The notes below the pieces were generated by a model. It saw nothing but the letters and a program-made list of their open reading frames with translations. It made no database searches and was not told the origin of the DNA. The position numbers were made by a program, and so were the translations under genes. Of a DNA stretch of 64,000 nucleotides, positions 25,802 to 35,369 are shown in pieces. The number at the start of each line of letters is the position of its first letter. Position 1 is the first letter of the stretch. Source of the stretch: CAYOHY01 sp964403885 (GTDB lineage: Bacteria > Actinomycetota > Coriobacteriia > Anaerosomatales > PHET01); the NCBI GenBank assembly GCA_964403885.1, contig CAYOHY010000006.1:8457-72456 (forward strand). The letters run 5' to 3'.

Positions 25802-26701
25802 ATGAGCAACGGACGCAAGACGTGGCTCGTACTTCTCGCGGCGGCGTGCTTGGTGCTTGCTTTCGCAGTACCGGCCCTCGCTACCACGGGTGATGCGGGT
25901 TACACCACCTGGGGTTCGGTCACCGGCGTTCCCGGTAACCTGCCCTCACCGCACGGCGCGTACACGACGACCACCCAGAAGTGCGTCGTCTGTCACGCAG
26001 TGCACAACGCGAGCCTGACCGGCGAGGTCCTGCTTCAGGACACCGTCGCCAACTCGTGCACGTACTGCCATGTCACCACCACCATCGCCACCACCGTGTA
26101 CGGCGGCTCGCTGCCCAACTACAGTGGTGTCGATACCGACACTGCGCACAACACCTACGCCGCCGGTCCCATGGCGCCGGGTGTCAGCTGCAACCAGTGC
26201 CACCAGGTTCACGCCGCCTCGAGCCGCATGACCCTGAACGCCTACCTCACCACCAAGATCCTGTCGACCAATGGCGCGACGCTGCCCGCCAACTGGGATC
26301 CGGTTGCCAGCTACCCGCAGGCCGCCGACACGTCTGACACCGCGCTCACCAAGTACTGCGCCGGTTGCCACTTCACTCGTGGTACCTACACCTACTACGG
26401 TGGCGGCTACAGCGGTCAGAGCCACGTCATGACCTCTGCTGCTGCGACGTACGACAACACCGACGCCAGCTACACCGGTCAGGTCGCGTGGGTCGGCTCG
26501 ACGCAGTGCTCGTCGTGCCACGCCAGCGGCTACACCACCTCGGCTTGGCCGCACTTCACCGCCAACGCCAAGCGCTTCCTCGTCTCGAGCGCGAACGCCT
26601 CGGCTGCCGCCGTCGGCGCGACCGATACCGAGCAGGACGGCGTCTGCCTCCGTTGCCACCGCAACGGCACGGGCACCGCTGGTGTCAACATCGGCTTCTA
26701 G
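25802..26701 (+). CDS. Secreted six-heme c-type cytochrome
   Basis: 299 residues. ATG 25802 follows an ideal AGGAGG site (25792-25797). Signal peptide 1-27, ending AVPALA. Six canonical heme sites: CVVCH, CTYCH, CNQCH, CAGCH, CSSCH, CLRCH. Partner His residues occur in HAVHN and CHQVHAASS, in the style of doubled-CXXCH cytochromes. There is no membrane anchor after cleavage. The 147-base gap after the NHL gene and the strong terminator downstream suggest its own transcript or the operon's last gene. Probable soluble or wall-associated electron carrier. Confidence 0.93.
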   Translation: MSNGRKTWLVLLAAACLVLAFAVPALATTGDAGYTTWGSVTGVPGNLPSPHGAYTTTTQKCVVCHAVHNASLTGEVLLQDTVANSCTYCHVTTTIATTVYGGSLPNYSGVDTDTAHNTYAAGPMAPGVSCNQCHQVHAASSRMTLNAYLTTKILSTNGATLPANWDPVASYPQAADTSDTALTKYCAGCHFTRGTYTYYGGGYSGQSHVMTSAAATYDNTDASYTGQVAWVGSTQCSSCHASGYTTSAWPHFTANAKRFLVSSANASAAAVGATDTEQDGVCLRCHRNGTGTAGVNIGF

Positions 26702-26726
26702 TCGATACGCAACACACGGAACTGCC

Positions 26727-26756
26727 GGAAGGGCGTCGCGAAAGCGGCGCCCTTCC
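26727..26756 (+). terminator. Rho-independent terminator with GAAA tetraloop
   Basis: GGAAGGGCG (26727-26735) pairs with CGCCCTTCC (26748-26756). The stem continues through a G-U pair and CGC/GCG to a GAAA loop, 13 bp in all, followed by TTGTTGTTGG. It lies 26 bases after the six-heme cytochrome stop. Confidence 0.88.
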
Positions 26757-27079
26757 TTGTTGTTGGCGGTCGTTCCCGGGTTGCCCCCCCAGGGGGGCTT
26801 GTCTTGTCGGGTGCAGCGCTCAGCCGTCCGTTCAGGGAGAGCGGAGTGTGTCGTGCCGATCACCCTTGTGGATGTGCAGAACGACGCGTGCGTCTGCTGT
26901 AGTGCGGTGGCAGAGGGGAGAGGTGGGCCACAGGCGGGCTGCGTCGCACGGGGCCCGAGGCCGGTTCGGGGCGACAGACACCGCTTCTGGACTCCGACCG
27001 CGATCGCAGCCACGCCTCACTAGGTCATAGCGGGTGCGCGCAGTGAGAGGTGCGTGCAGTGCACCGGATTCGCGACCCG
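26757..27079. other. Intergenic region without a recognisable gene
   Basis: About 320 bases between the terminator and the convergent NapC-like gene. Short frames here lack ribosome binding sites and family resemblance. A C7/G6 inverted repeat at 26783-26798 followed by TTGTCTTGT could be a second terminator. Nothing else is seen. Confidence 0.5.
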
Positions 27080-27712
27080 CTACATGCGAGGAGGCTCGTG
27101 GCCCTGCTTGCCGTGGCAGGCGGTGCAGTCGGGGTAGTCACCCAGCAGCTCGCGGTGCGCGAAGGGCTCACCGTTGCGGCCGGTGAGCTGCTCGTCGAGA
27201 AGACCCACGTGGCAGTTGAGGCAGTTGGCCATCGGGACCGGCTGACGCTTCGCGTTCGACCCGGTGACCTCTAGGTACAGGCTGTACGAACGCTGGGCGA
27301 TCGCCGCCGGCATGCTTTCCCAGGGCTTGCCCTCGTGGCAACGAACACACGGAACCTGCGCGTGTGCTGAGGTCGTCCAGGTCTGGGTGGGCGCCGCCAT
27401 CGCGTGGCACGTCCTGGTGCAATATGTGGGGGTTGAGGTCGCCTGATACCACCAGGCAAGTGCCGCGAGGACGCCCACCACGAGGACAGCGGTTCCGCCG
27501 AGGGTGGCGAGCCATCGCGGCATCTTGCGCCGTCTGGCGGCCGAGGACTGCTCGGTGGTCGCGGGGCTTCTGCCGGGGAGCGCAAAGGCGATGAGGATCA
27601 GAGCGAGCACGATGACGAACACGACCACGACCGCGATCGCGGCGCCGGTCGCAGCGAAGTTGCTCGAGGGGTCTTGGATGAGGGTTCTCAGGGCCTGCAT
27701 ACGCCCGGACAT
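27080..27712 (-). CDS. NapC/NirT-like tetraheme membrane cytochrome
   Basis: 210 residues. Two hydrophobic segments, about 19-45 and 68-90, precede four heme sites: CTRTCH (a CX3CH), CVRCH, CLNCH, CTACH. The heme region pattern (YCTRTCHAMAAPTQTWTTSAHAQVPCVRCHEG, PMANCLNCH, DYPDCTACHGKQGH) fits NapC/NirT/NrfH-type quinol dehydrogenases, which move electrons from menaquinol to periplasmic or surface cytochromes. The family usually has one N-terminal anchor, so the extra segment is odd. ATG at 27712 is preceded by AAGGAGGAG. It diverges from the lipoprotein at 27930. It is the only clear quinone-to-cytochrome candidate in the window. Confidence 0.88.
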   Translation of the reverse strand: MSGRMQALRTLIQDPSSNFAATGAAIAVVVVFVIVLALILIAFALPGRSPATTEQSSAARRRKMPRWLATLGGTAVLVVGVLAALAWWYQATSTPTYCTRTCHAMAAPTQTWTTSAHAQVPCVRCHEGKPWESMPAAIAQRSYSLYLEVTGSNAKRQPVPMANCLNCHVGLLDEQLTGRNGEPFAHRELLGDYPDCTACHGKQGHEPPRM

Positions 27713-27929
27713 CGGTTCGAACTCCTCCTTGTGCGAGAAAGGCCTCCGGCTGAGGTGCCAAGCCTATGACTATCGCCAGTCAGCGTAGCATGCAGCGGCA
27801 TGGCGGCTCATCGGCGACAGTTGTGTTGGTTTCGTGCGAACGGCAGATACTTTGCTGAATGTGCCTTGCCAACGTGCCGATGATAAGATTGTCTGAGGGC
27901 GAGGACGCCCGTCACACAGGAGGCCACTA

Positions 27930-28586
27930 GTGCGCGTACGTTCAGCTTTCAAGATCATGCTCGTTGTCGCTGTTGTCGGCATGCTCGCCGCCGGTGCCGT
28001 CGGCTGCAAGCGTTCTCAGGAGAAGACCTCTTCGCTCAAGCTGAGCGCCGAGGGTCGTCCGGTGCCTGCGAGTAACGGTGCTCTGCCCGAGGCCAGCTCG
28101 ACTGCGGACCCCAAGAGTCCGACCACCGAGACGGCTTCCGGTGATACCGGTACCTCGACTTCGGGTGGCTCGTCGACTTCTGGCGGCGGTTCGGCCAGCG
28201 GCGGAGAGAGCGGCAGTGACGGTTCTGGCGGCTCGAACGCCCCGGTCATCACCCGCGACATCAAGATCCTGTGGTGGAATGACACCGCTTCAAATGCCCC
28301 CAAGGGCTGCGAGATAGTCTTCGCGGGCAAGAGCTTCAAGCCTGACTACACCGCCAAGAAGGACAGCGGTTCGATCGGGCCGTGCCCCGTGGGCAAAGTG
28401 CTGAAGCTCGAGGTCTACCCCGACGGTCGTGGCGCCGGCGCCAAGCCGATCGTGGTCGACTTCACGGTGACCAAGGATATGGAGCCCAACTCCGATGTCG
28501 ACGCGATCCACGTCGAGATCTCCGACACGAGGGTGAAGGTTCTCGGCAATGCGGTTCGCAACTTCCAGCAGTCTTACGCGCGCTAG
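27930..28586 (+). CDS. Predicted lipoprotein with Ser/Gly linker
   Basis: 218 residues, GTG start at 27930 with an AGGAGG site upstream. Signal peptide II with lipobox AVGC, acylated Cys near residue 27. A flexible Ser/Thr/Gly region follows (about 50-105, including GGSSTSGGGSASGGES). A C-terminal domain of about 110 residues has two Cys (KGCEIVF and GPCPVGK), likely a disulfide, and strands VLKLEVYPDGRGAGAKPIVVDFTV. The 3' end overlaps the next ORF by 38 bases. Function unknown; probably a wall-exposed partner of the NHL/Ig protein. Confidence 0.8.
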   Translation: MRVRSAFKIMLVVAVVGMLAAGAVGCKRSQEKTSSLKLSAEGRPVPASNGALPEASSTADPKSPTTETASGDTGTSTSGGSSTSGGGSASGGESGSDGSGGSNAPVITRDIKILWWNDTASNAPKGCEIVFAGKSFKPDYTAKKDSGSIGPCPVGKVLKLEVYPDGRGAGAKPIVVDFTVTKDMEPNSDVDAIHVEISDTRVKVLGNAVRNFQQSYAR

Positions 28587-31485
28587 CGCATCCATAGCGA
28601 CCTTCTCGGTCGTACTCGCAGTGGGCGCCGGACTTCTGTTCGGCGTTCCTGCGTATGCCTCAGAGGTTCCGTACGCGTCGATACTTGCGGAGCCTGTCGT
28701 GTCCGGTGCCGTATGGGATCCGGGTTCGGTGGTGTTGGGTCCGATGGGCGAGATGCTCGTCGCTGACTCGGGCAACGACCGTGTTCGACTTCTGTCGCCC
28801 ACGGGCGACCTGGTCGCCACGATCGGTGAGCCCGGCTCGGGGCCCAAGCAGCTGCTCGACCCGGAGTGCGCGGTCTTTGGACCGGATGGCCATGTCTACG
28901 TCGCCGACTCCGGCAATGGTCGCATCCAGGTCTTCGCACAGGATGGCACGTGGGTGCGTTCCATCGGCTCCCTGGGTTCGCTCGCTGCGCCAAAGGGCGT
29001 GGCGGTCGACGGCTCGGGGTGTGTATATGTGACAGAGAGCCTTGCCGGTCGCGTCCGCAAGTTCGACGCGGCGGGCAACCAGCTCCTCCAATGGGGCGGC
29101 ATCGGGCCCTACTTTGGACAGTTCTCGAACGCGTGGGGAATCGTCGTCACCGGTGGCTACGTCTACGTTGCCGACAGCGGATCGAACATGCGCATCCAGG
29201 TGTTCGACTCGACGACCGGCGCCTATGTGGGCCGATTCGGTCCGTACCAGCAAGGCACGCTCAATCCGTCACGCTTCAAGGTCCCGGTAGGCATCACGCT
29301 CGCACCCAACGGCGACCTTGTGGTGACCGACCAAGGTATACCCGCCGTTGCGCGGATACCGCAGTGGCCCGCGGCCGCAGCATGGACCGGCGCGATGATC
29401 GCGGGAGGTGTCACCGGCGAGGGCCCCGGAGCGTTCCAGTCCCCGAGGGGTGCCGCTGTCGCGGCGGACGGAACCCTTGTGGTCGCAGACTCTGGCAACC
29501 ATCGACTGTGTGTTCGCACGCCGTCGTCAGTGTGGCTCGCCCCGCTGGAGGCGAAGGGATCCGGCGCGTCCAGGCTGTGGGACCCTGAGGCCGTTGCCGT
29601 CGACTCGATCGGTAGGGCGTACGTGGCCGACACGCGCAATCAGCGCGTCGCGATCCTCGGTCGCGAGGGTGAGTGGGTCGGTTCGTTCGGCACGTCGGGA
29701 ACCGCACCCGGACAGTTCTCCTATCCTTCCGGCATCGTGGTGGCGCCGGACGGCGACATCTTTGTCGGCGATACCGGCAACGATCGCATCCAGCGCTTCA
29801 ACGCCAACGGGGAGTTCGAGACGGAGATCGGCGCTGACGAGCTCGACGAACCTCGCGGCCTCGCACTGGGTCAGGACGGCACCCTCTACGTGGCCGACAC
29901 CGGCAACAGCAGGGTGGCGGTCTTTGGGCCGGGAGGCGGTCTCACCGCGTCGTTCGGGGCTTCCGGTACGGCGCCGGGCGAGTTCTCCTCGCCGCAGGAC
30001 GTGGCTGTCGATGATCGCGGTGGTCTGTGGGTGGCCGACACCGGCAACAACCGCATTCAGAAGCTTCAGTCGCTCACGGGCGACTACCTCACTCAGGCGG
30101 GGGGCTGGGGCGAGGCCCCCGGTCAGTTCTGGTCACCCACGTCGATCGCGGCGGTACCCGGGGGTGGCGCCGTGGTGACGGACCTCAGCAACGAGCGCAT
30201 CCAGGCCTTCGATCAGGATGCGCACCTCGTGACCTACACGGGATCTCGTGGCGCGGCGCTCGGAAGGTTCCATCGTCCGTCGGGTGTTGAGTGCTCACAG
30301 GATGGCCGCACCTATGTGGTGGAGCGTGATGGCGCGCGAGTGCAGGTCTTCGTGCGTGATGCGGAGCCACCGGTGACCACCATCATCGGTGTGCCGACGA
30401 CGGTCACGGCGCTTCCGTACGTCAATCTCTCGCTCGAGGCCACCGACACGTCGGGCATCGGTTCTGTTTGGTATCGCCTCAATGGCGGCTCGCCGGTACG
30501 TGCGACGACCATCAAGGTGTCCGATGAAGGGACCAACACCATCGCCTACTGGGCGGTGGATCGGGCGGGCAACGTCGAAGCGACGCGCTCAGCGACGGTC
30601 GTGTTGGATCGCACGCCGCCGCAGGGCACCATGCTCGCTCAGGGCGGAGGCTTCTGGCTGGGTTCTCCCGATGTGACGATCACTTCGAATATGACCGACG
30701 TCGTGGACATGCGCGTGGGGGTCGACTACGCCATGGGCGAGTGGGGACCCTACACCGAGACCACCCAAGTGGTCTTGCCCGACGTGGACGGACGCTACAC
30801 GGTCGTCGCCCAGTACAGGGACGCGCTCGGCAACACGGGCACGCTGACGCAGGCGGTCGGGATGGATCGCGAGGCCCCCGGTGCCCCGCTGGCGCACTCG
30901 ACCACGCACCCCGTTTCAGTAGTGGTGCGCGGCGGCATCATTCCTCGTTTCGAGTGGACCGCGCCGGTCGATGTCAGCGGTATCGCAGGCTACTCGTTCG
31001 TGGTCGATCGCTCCCCCGACACGACACCGGATGCGGTGATCGACACCGGCGTTCGCTCGGCGTCGTGCGCGGGGCTTGACGGCGGAGAATGGTACTTCCA
31101 CGTGCGCGCGGTCGATGTGCTTGGCCAGTGGGGTCCTGCGTCACATGTGAAGTTCGCGCTGTCGAGCACGCCGGTGGTGGGCGCTCCGCGCGTCGCACGT
31201 TCCGCGCTCACGACGGGTTCAGCGACGTTTCGGTACTCAGGCACCGTGTCGCCGGCCAGCCCGTTGTCGCGCGTTCGCGTGAGCGCGATGCGCTGGGAGA
31301 ATGGCCGATGGGTCGCCAAGCAGACGGTCTCAGCCGAGGTCGTGCTCGACGGGACCGGGTCCGCGCGCTACCGCGGCGAGATGACGCTCGGTGCGGGCAA
31401 GTGGCGCCTGAGGGCGATGCACGTGCGGTGCACCTACTTGGAGAACGCGTACAGCTCGTACGGTCGGATACTGGGCGTACAGTAG
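28549..31485 (+). CDS. Large secreted NHL-propeller / Ig-like protein
   Basis: 978 residues with a signal peptide (1 to about 38, ending VPAYASE). NHL repeats fill about 55-600, enough for two six-bladed propellers (MLVADSGNDRVRLL, VYVADSGNGRIQVF, LYVADTGNSRVAVF, LWVADTGNNRIQKL). Ig-like domains follow (about 603-785: SIWYRLNGG-type and YWAVDRAGNVEAT segments), then an Fn3-like domain (about 785-870, FEWTAPVDVSGIAGYSF). The C-terminal domain of about 95 residues is shared with the protein at 54193. No LPXTG or membrane anchor. ATG 28549 lies inside the lipoprotein's 3' end with a GAAGG site. Likely surface adhesion or binding scaffold. Confidence 0.85.
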   Translation: MRFATSSSLTRASASIATFSVVLAVGAGLLFGVPAYASEVPYASILAEPVVSGAVWDPGSVVLGPMGEMLVADSGNDRVRLLSPTGDLVATIGEPGSGPKQLLDPECAVFGPDGHVYVADSGNGRIQVFAQDGTWVRSIGSLGSLAAPKGVAVDGSGCVYVTESLAGRVRKFDAAGNQLLQWGGIGPYFGQFSNAWGIVVTGGYVYVADSGSNMRIQVFDSTTGAYVGRFGPYQQGTLNPSRFKVPVGITLAPNGDLVVTDQGIPAVARIPQWPAAAAWTGAMIAGGVTGEGPGAFQSPRGAAVAADGTLVVADSGNHRLCVRTPSSVWLAPLEAKGSGASRLWDPEAVAVDSIGRAYVADTRNQRVAILGREGEWVGSFGTSGTAPGQFSYPSGIVVAPDGDIFVGDTGNDRIQRFNANGEFETEIGADELDEPRGLALGQDGTLYVADTGNSRVAVFGPGGGLTASFGASGTAPGEFSSPQDVAVDDRGGLWVADTGNNRIQKLQSLTGDYLTQAGGWGEAPGQFWSPTSIAAVPGGGAVVTDLSNERIQAFDQDAHLVTYTGSRGAALGRFHRPSGVECSQDGRTYVVERDGARVQVFVRDAEPPVTTIIGVPTTVTALPYVNLSLEATDTSGIGSVWYRLNGGSPVRATTIKVSDEGTNTIAYWAVDRAGNVEATRSATVVLDRTPPQGTMLAQGGGFWLGSPDVTITSNMTDVVDMRVGVDYAMGEWGPYTETTQVVLPDVDGRYTVVAQYRDALGNTGTLTQAVGMDREAPGAPLAHSTTHPVSVVVRGGIIPRFEWTAPVDVSGIAGYSFVVDRSPDTTPDAVIDTGVRSASCAGLDGGEWYFHVRAVDVLGQWGPASHVKFALSSTPVVGAPRVARSALTTGSATFRYSGTVSPASPLSRVRVSAMRWENGRWVAKQTVSAEVVLDGTGSARYRGEMTLGAGKWRLRAMHVRCTYLENAYSSYGRILGVQ

Positions 31486-31498
31486 AAGCTGGCCTCGA

Positions 31499-32920
31499 TC
31501 AGTGCCTTGGCCTGACCCATCCGCCTAGGAAGTCGAGTGTCCACTTAGCGACGCGTGCCAGCGACTCGCGCCGCGTGATCGAACCCAGTGCTCTGATGGC
31601 CCTTCGGGGCTGAAGGTAGAAGCGCAGGAACTCGCTCACGCGGGCCCGATCGAGGTCGCGCGCGGTCAGTTCCGCAGTCCCCATCGCCGCGTTGTCTATC
31701 TCGTATTCCTGCCATGAGTCAGCGACGGGAACGCCGTCGGCGATCGCACGCGCACGCAGCTCGGTGCCGGGGAACGGCACGGCGCAGTGGATCTGCACGA
31801 AGTCGGGATCGAGCTGCCGGATGAATCGTCGCGTCTGCCGAATCGTCGAACGCGTCTCGCCGGGCAGCCCAAGGATCACGTAGGCGAGGGTCGTGATGCC
31901 GGCTTCTCGTGCCCACCCGAACGCGTCGACCGCTTGCTGCAGCGTGGTGCCCTTGCGGACCGCATCGAGTATCTCCTGCACGCCGGACTCCACACCAAAA
32001 GACACCGCAGAGCAGCCGGCGGCACCCATCCGCTTCAGTATCTCGGCGTCGACGGTGTCAACACGTGAGTTGCACTGCCAATCGATCTCGAGGCGCCTCG
32101 ATTCGATCTCGTCGCACACGGCAAGCACGTGCTGTTTGTCACTGGTGAAGGTGTCCGCCCACATGACGAACGAGCGGATACCGAAGCGCTTGACGCACTC
32201 CTCGATCTCGTCGGCGATGTTTGACGGCGAACGCCTGCGCACGCGGTGACCGTAGTAGCAGTGGGCGGTGCAGTAGGTGCACGCGTGCGGGCAACCTCGC
32301 TCGGAGACGATCAGGGTCTGCGCTGCCGTCGAGAGGGGAGCTGTGTACTTCGCGTTGTCGAGCAGGTCGCGAGCGGGAAAGGGCAGGGCATCGAGATCGT
32401 CGATGAAGGGCCGAGGCGGGTTGTGGACGATGGAGCCGAGCGACTTGTGCGACAGCCCATCGACACACGCCAGCTCAAGGGAGGGCAGTTGGCGTGCAAG
32501 ATCGCGCACGGTGTACTCAGGCTCTCCGCGCACGACAGAGTCGAAGGGGGTCGCATCCAGTGACTCGTCAGGCAGCGCGGTCACGTGCACCCCGTACGCC
32601 GTGACATGGGCCTGGCACGCAGCGGACAGCATGGCCGCCACTCGGACGTCGGAGGCAAAGGTGGGGGTCGACACGTTCATGACGATCAGCCCGGGCCGCC
32701 ACGACCGAGCGTCTGCGACAAGGTTCTCGGCATCCTGGCCAGAGGCCACGCAGTCGACGAGCCGGACCTCATGTCCGTCTTCTCGCAGTACCGCGGCGAT
32801 GGACGGCAGCGATATCGGAACCATCAGGTACTGGTAGGACGACGCCTTCTGTTCGCAGCGCCCTTCTCGGACGTAGCGCACGCCGTCCAACGTGGGTGGG
32901 TTGACGAGCAAGACGCGCAT
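31499..32920 (-). CDS. B12-binding domain radical SAM protein
   Basis: 473 residues. The N-terminal cobalamin-binding-like Rossmann domain begins RVLLVNPPTLDGVRYV, with LVDC near 57. The radical SAM core has the [4Fe-4S] motif CPHACTYC (CX3CX2C) at about 217, then WADTFTS, FGVESGVQEILD and LGLPGETRSTI. A C-terminal helical region ends LGGWVRPRH. ATG 32920 starts the conserved domain; an earlier in-frame ATG is 18 codons upstream. A paralogue lies at 51880-53316. Enzymes of this class act on lipids or glycans (hopanoids, phosphonates, polysaccharides). The substrate here cannot be told; the neighbours suggest surface polysaccharide or lipid. Confidence 0.88.
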   Translation of the reverse strand: MRVLLVNPPTLDGVRYVREGRCEQKASSYQYLMVPISLPSIAAVLREDGHEVRLVDCVASGQDAENLVADARSWRPGLIVMNVSTPTFASDVRVAAMLSAACQAHVTAYGVHVTALPDESLDATPFDSVVRGEPEYTVRDLARQLPSLELACVDGLSHKSLGSIVHNPPRPFIDDLDALPFPARDLLDNAKYTAPLSTAAQTLIVSERGCPHACTYCTAHCYYGHRVRRRSPSNIADEIEECVKRFGIRSFVMWADTFTSDKQHVLAVCDEIESRRLEIDWQCNSRVDTVDAEILKRMGAAGCSAVSFGVESGVQEILDAVRKGTTLQQAVDAFGWAREAGITTLAYVILGLPGETRSTIRQTRRFIRQLDPDFVQIHCAVPFPGTELRARAIADGVPVADSWQEYEIDNAAMGTAELTARDLDRARVSEFLRFYLQPRRAIRALGSITRRESLARVAKWTLDFLGGWVRPRH

Positions 32921-33154
32921 CGGCCTAGGGGTCCTCTCCTGATGGATGGCCGCAGGCAGCCACGCTTCCATTATGCAGGCTTCACGCACTGGCGTGGGGC
33001 GGCCGGATGTTGCATTATTCATGACGCGGTCCACAGGGGAAGCGAATGCGATGATCCGGCGATTCACGCTCGCAACGTCCACCAAGCGGAACGGCTGCCT
33101 TCTTGGCGCCGGTCGTGTCGGCGCACCCCCGTCGCACTCGCAGGCGGTGAGCCG

Positions 33155-35260
33155 ATGAAGCCCGTGCGTCCGCATTCGTGGCCTGAGCTCATCGCGTGGT
33201 GGTGTCTGAACATCGCCATCCTTGCCATCCCGCTCGCCACGTCGAACTTCACCCTCTTTGGCCGCATCTTTCCGGCGCTGTCGTACCCTGTCGTGCTCGA
33301 TCAGGTCGATCTGCCCAAGTCGGCGTGGCTCGTCTTTGTCGTCTTCATCGGCATGGCGGCATGGGGTTATGGACAGCTTCGATATCGTCTGCGCGTGCAC
33401 ACCGCCCCGGCCCTGTGGGCGTACGCCGCTTTCCTCGCCCTCGCACTCGCGGCCACCTTCACCTCCGTTGACGTGTCCACATCGGTGTTCGGTGCGGTCC
33501 AGCGGCGCGAGGGGCTGATCACGTTCCTGGGGTACGCCGGCCTTGCGTGGCTGGTGCTGCAGATGGTCGACCATCCTCTGAGGGTCCGCTCGCTTGGGCG
33601 AACGGTCGTCATCGCCTCCTCGGTGATGGCGGTGTATGGACTGTGCCAGGTCGCCGGGTTCGATCCCGAGAACTGGGGCCGGCTTGCGTTCGAGAGTCGG
33701 CGCGCGTTTGCGACGCTGGGCAATCCTGACCTGCTGGGCGGCTACCTGTTGTTCGGGTTGGCGCTTGCGCCCTCAATCGCACTCTCTGAGCCGGATGACC
33801 GGTTGCGGGCGTTGTGGTGGGCATGTTCGGCCGTCATCGGCGCGGCATGGCTTGCATCCTTTGTCCGCGGCGCATGGATCGGCGGCATCGTTGCGCTGAT
33901 CCTCATCGCCATCGCGGCTCGGCGCGGGGGCGTCCGTACCAATCGCGTCGATGTGATCGCGATCGGGGTCATCACCGGGCTGCTGGGCGTCATCGTGGTG
34001 ATCTCTTTGGCGGGCGACGCGCTCGTGTTCTCGGTCATCGAGCGCGTCAGGTCGCTTGCGAATCTCGAGTCGGGCTCGCTTCTGGGGCGGCGCTACATCT
34101 GGGCTGCTGCGCAGGATGCGATCCGGGCTCGGCCGCTGTTGGGCTGGGGACCGGACTCCTTCCGATATGCCTGGTATCAGTATCGTCCCGTGGGCGACCT
34201 GCGTGCCTTTGGCTACAGCGGCGTGGCCGATGCGGCCCACAGCTATCCGCTGCAGCTCGCGGCCACGCTGGGGGTGCCTGCGGCGATCGCGTTCACGGTC
34301 GCGGTGGTGTGGTCTCTCAAGCGTGCTGCGGGGTGCGCGTTCGAGCGCGGTCATGGGGCGACGAGGCTGGTCTTGACCGGATGGTTCGCCGGGGTGGTCG
34401 CGCACCTGGTCCACCTGACCTTCGGCGTGTCAGGCGTGGCCGGTACGGCCATGCTCTGGGCCGGACTGGGCATGATGCTCGCCCCCAAGGCCCATGAGGT
34501 GTCACCACGCGAGTGGGTGCGCCGACTCGCGGTGGCGGTGCCGGTGGTGACGCTCGCGGCGGCTTCGGTGCTGCTTGTGGCGCAGCTGTCTGCGGATCGC
34601 GCTGCGATCCACGTGATCGTGACGCCCGACTTCGCGCAGAAGCAGGCGTGGGCGCAGACTGCGGTGCGGCGGGCTCCGTGGGATCACATCTATCGCCTTC
34701 AGCTCGCCGACGTGCTCACCCAGCGCATCGAGATGGATGCACTGCAGCTGGAGAGCGTCAGGCAGTCGGGGCAGGACGGCTCGGCGGTGGTGGCATCCAT
34801 CGAGCAGTCGCAGCGTGAGGCGCAGAAGCAGTACGAGCTCGTGCTGACTGCGGTGCCGCGAGAGTACCGCGCCGCCGATGAGCTCGCGAAGCTGTGCCTG
34901 TCGCTTGGCGATTGCCTGGGTGCGGAGCACTACGAGAGGGCTGAGGCCGTCGCGCGGCGCTATGAGCCGTTGGCGCCCACAGGGTTCACCTTGCGTATGA
35001 CGCATGCGATCGCCCTGCTTGATCTGGGTCGATACGAGCAGGCGCGGCGCGTTGTCGAGCCCATGCGGGGATGGGACCCGCGAGTGCCCGGCCCGGCAGT
35101 CGTGCACGCACAGGCCGAGTGGGAGCTGGGGGAGCGCGGCGTCGCGTTGGAGGAGCTAGCCAGGCTTGAGCGCAGCTACCCGAGCGACCAGCAGGTACTC
35201 AACCTCCGTGACCTCATCGCCCGCAGCGCCGACTCTTCCGTGCCCGAGGAGTCCCGCTAG
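33155..35260 (+). CDS. O-antigen ligase-type membrane protein with TPR C-terminus
   Basis: 701 residues. About 12 membrane segments fill residues 15-480. The Wzy/WaaL signature loop is LLGWGPDSFRYAWYQYRP near 328, and LGNPDLLGGYLLFG lies near 190. These enzymes join or polymerise lipid-linked polysaccharide outside the membrane. Residues about 560-701 form TPR-like helices (REYRAADELAKLCLSLGDCLGAEHYERAEAV...). ATG 33155 is chosen as the start of conserved sequence; the ribosome binding site is weak. A close paralogue with the same fusion is at 58226. In a single-membrane cell the acceptor may be a wall glycan or glycoprotein. Confidence 0.85.
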   Translation: MKPVRPHSWPELIAWWCLNIAILAIPLATSNFTLFGRIFPALSYPVVLDQVDLPKSAWLVFVVFIGMAAWGYGQLRYRLRVHTAPALWAYAAFLALALAATFTSVDVSTSVFGAVQRREGLITFLGYAGLAWLVLQMVDHPLRVRSLGRTVVIASSVMAVYGLCQVAGFDPENWGRLAFESRRAFATLGNPDLLGGYLLFGLALAPSIALSEPDDRLRALWWACSAVIGAAWLASFVRGAWIGGIVALILIAIAARRGGVRTNRVDVIAIGVITGLLGVIVVISLAGDALVFSVIERVRSLANLESGSLLGRRYIWAAAQDAIRARPLLGWGPDSFRYAWYQYRPVGDLRAFGYSGVADAAHSYPLQLAATLGVPAAIAFTVAVVWSLKRAAGCAFERGHGATRLVLTGWFAGVVAHLVHLTFGVSGVAGTAMLWAGLGMMLAPKAHEVSPREWVRRLAVAVPVVTLAAASVLLVAQLSADRAAIHVIVTPDFAQKQAWAQTAVRRAPWDHIYRLQLADVLTQRIEMDALQLESVRQSGQDGSAVVASIEQSQREAQKQYELVLTAVPREYRAADELAKLCLSLGDCLGAEHYERAEAVARRYEPLAPTGFTLRMTHAIALLDLGRYEQARRVVEPMRGWDPRVPGPAVVHAQAEWELGERGVALEELARLERSYPSDQQVLNLRDLIARSADSSVPEESR

Positions 35261-35314
35261 CCGCCGTGGCAACCATGCCACCTGCGGATATGGGTACTCC
35301 TTTGGTAGCGGAGT

Positions 35315-35340
35315 CTGCCGGGATGATGCATCATCGGCAG
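35315..35340. promoter_or_regulatory. Inverted repeat upstream of phosphomannomutase
   Basis: CTGCCG-GG-ATGATG-CATCAT-CGGCAG: a 12-bp-arm inverted repeat with a two-base bulge, centred on a perfect ATGATGCATCAT palindrome, 30 bases before the ATG at 35370. It could be an operator or an RNA hairpin in the leader. Confidence 0.4.
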
Positions 35341-35369
35341 GTCGTCACACGTGAAGGGGAGACCGAGGC

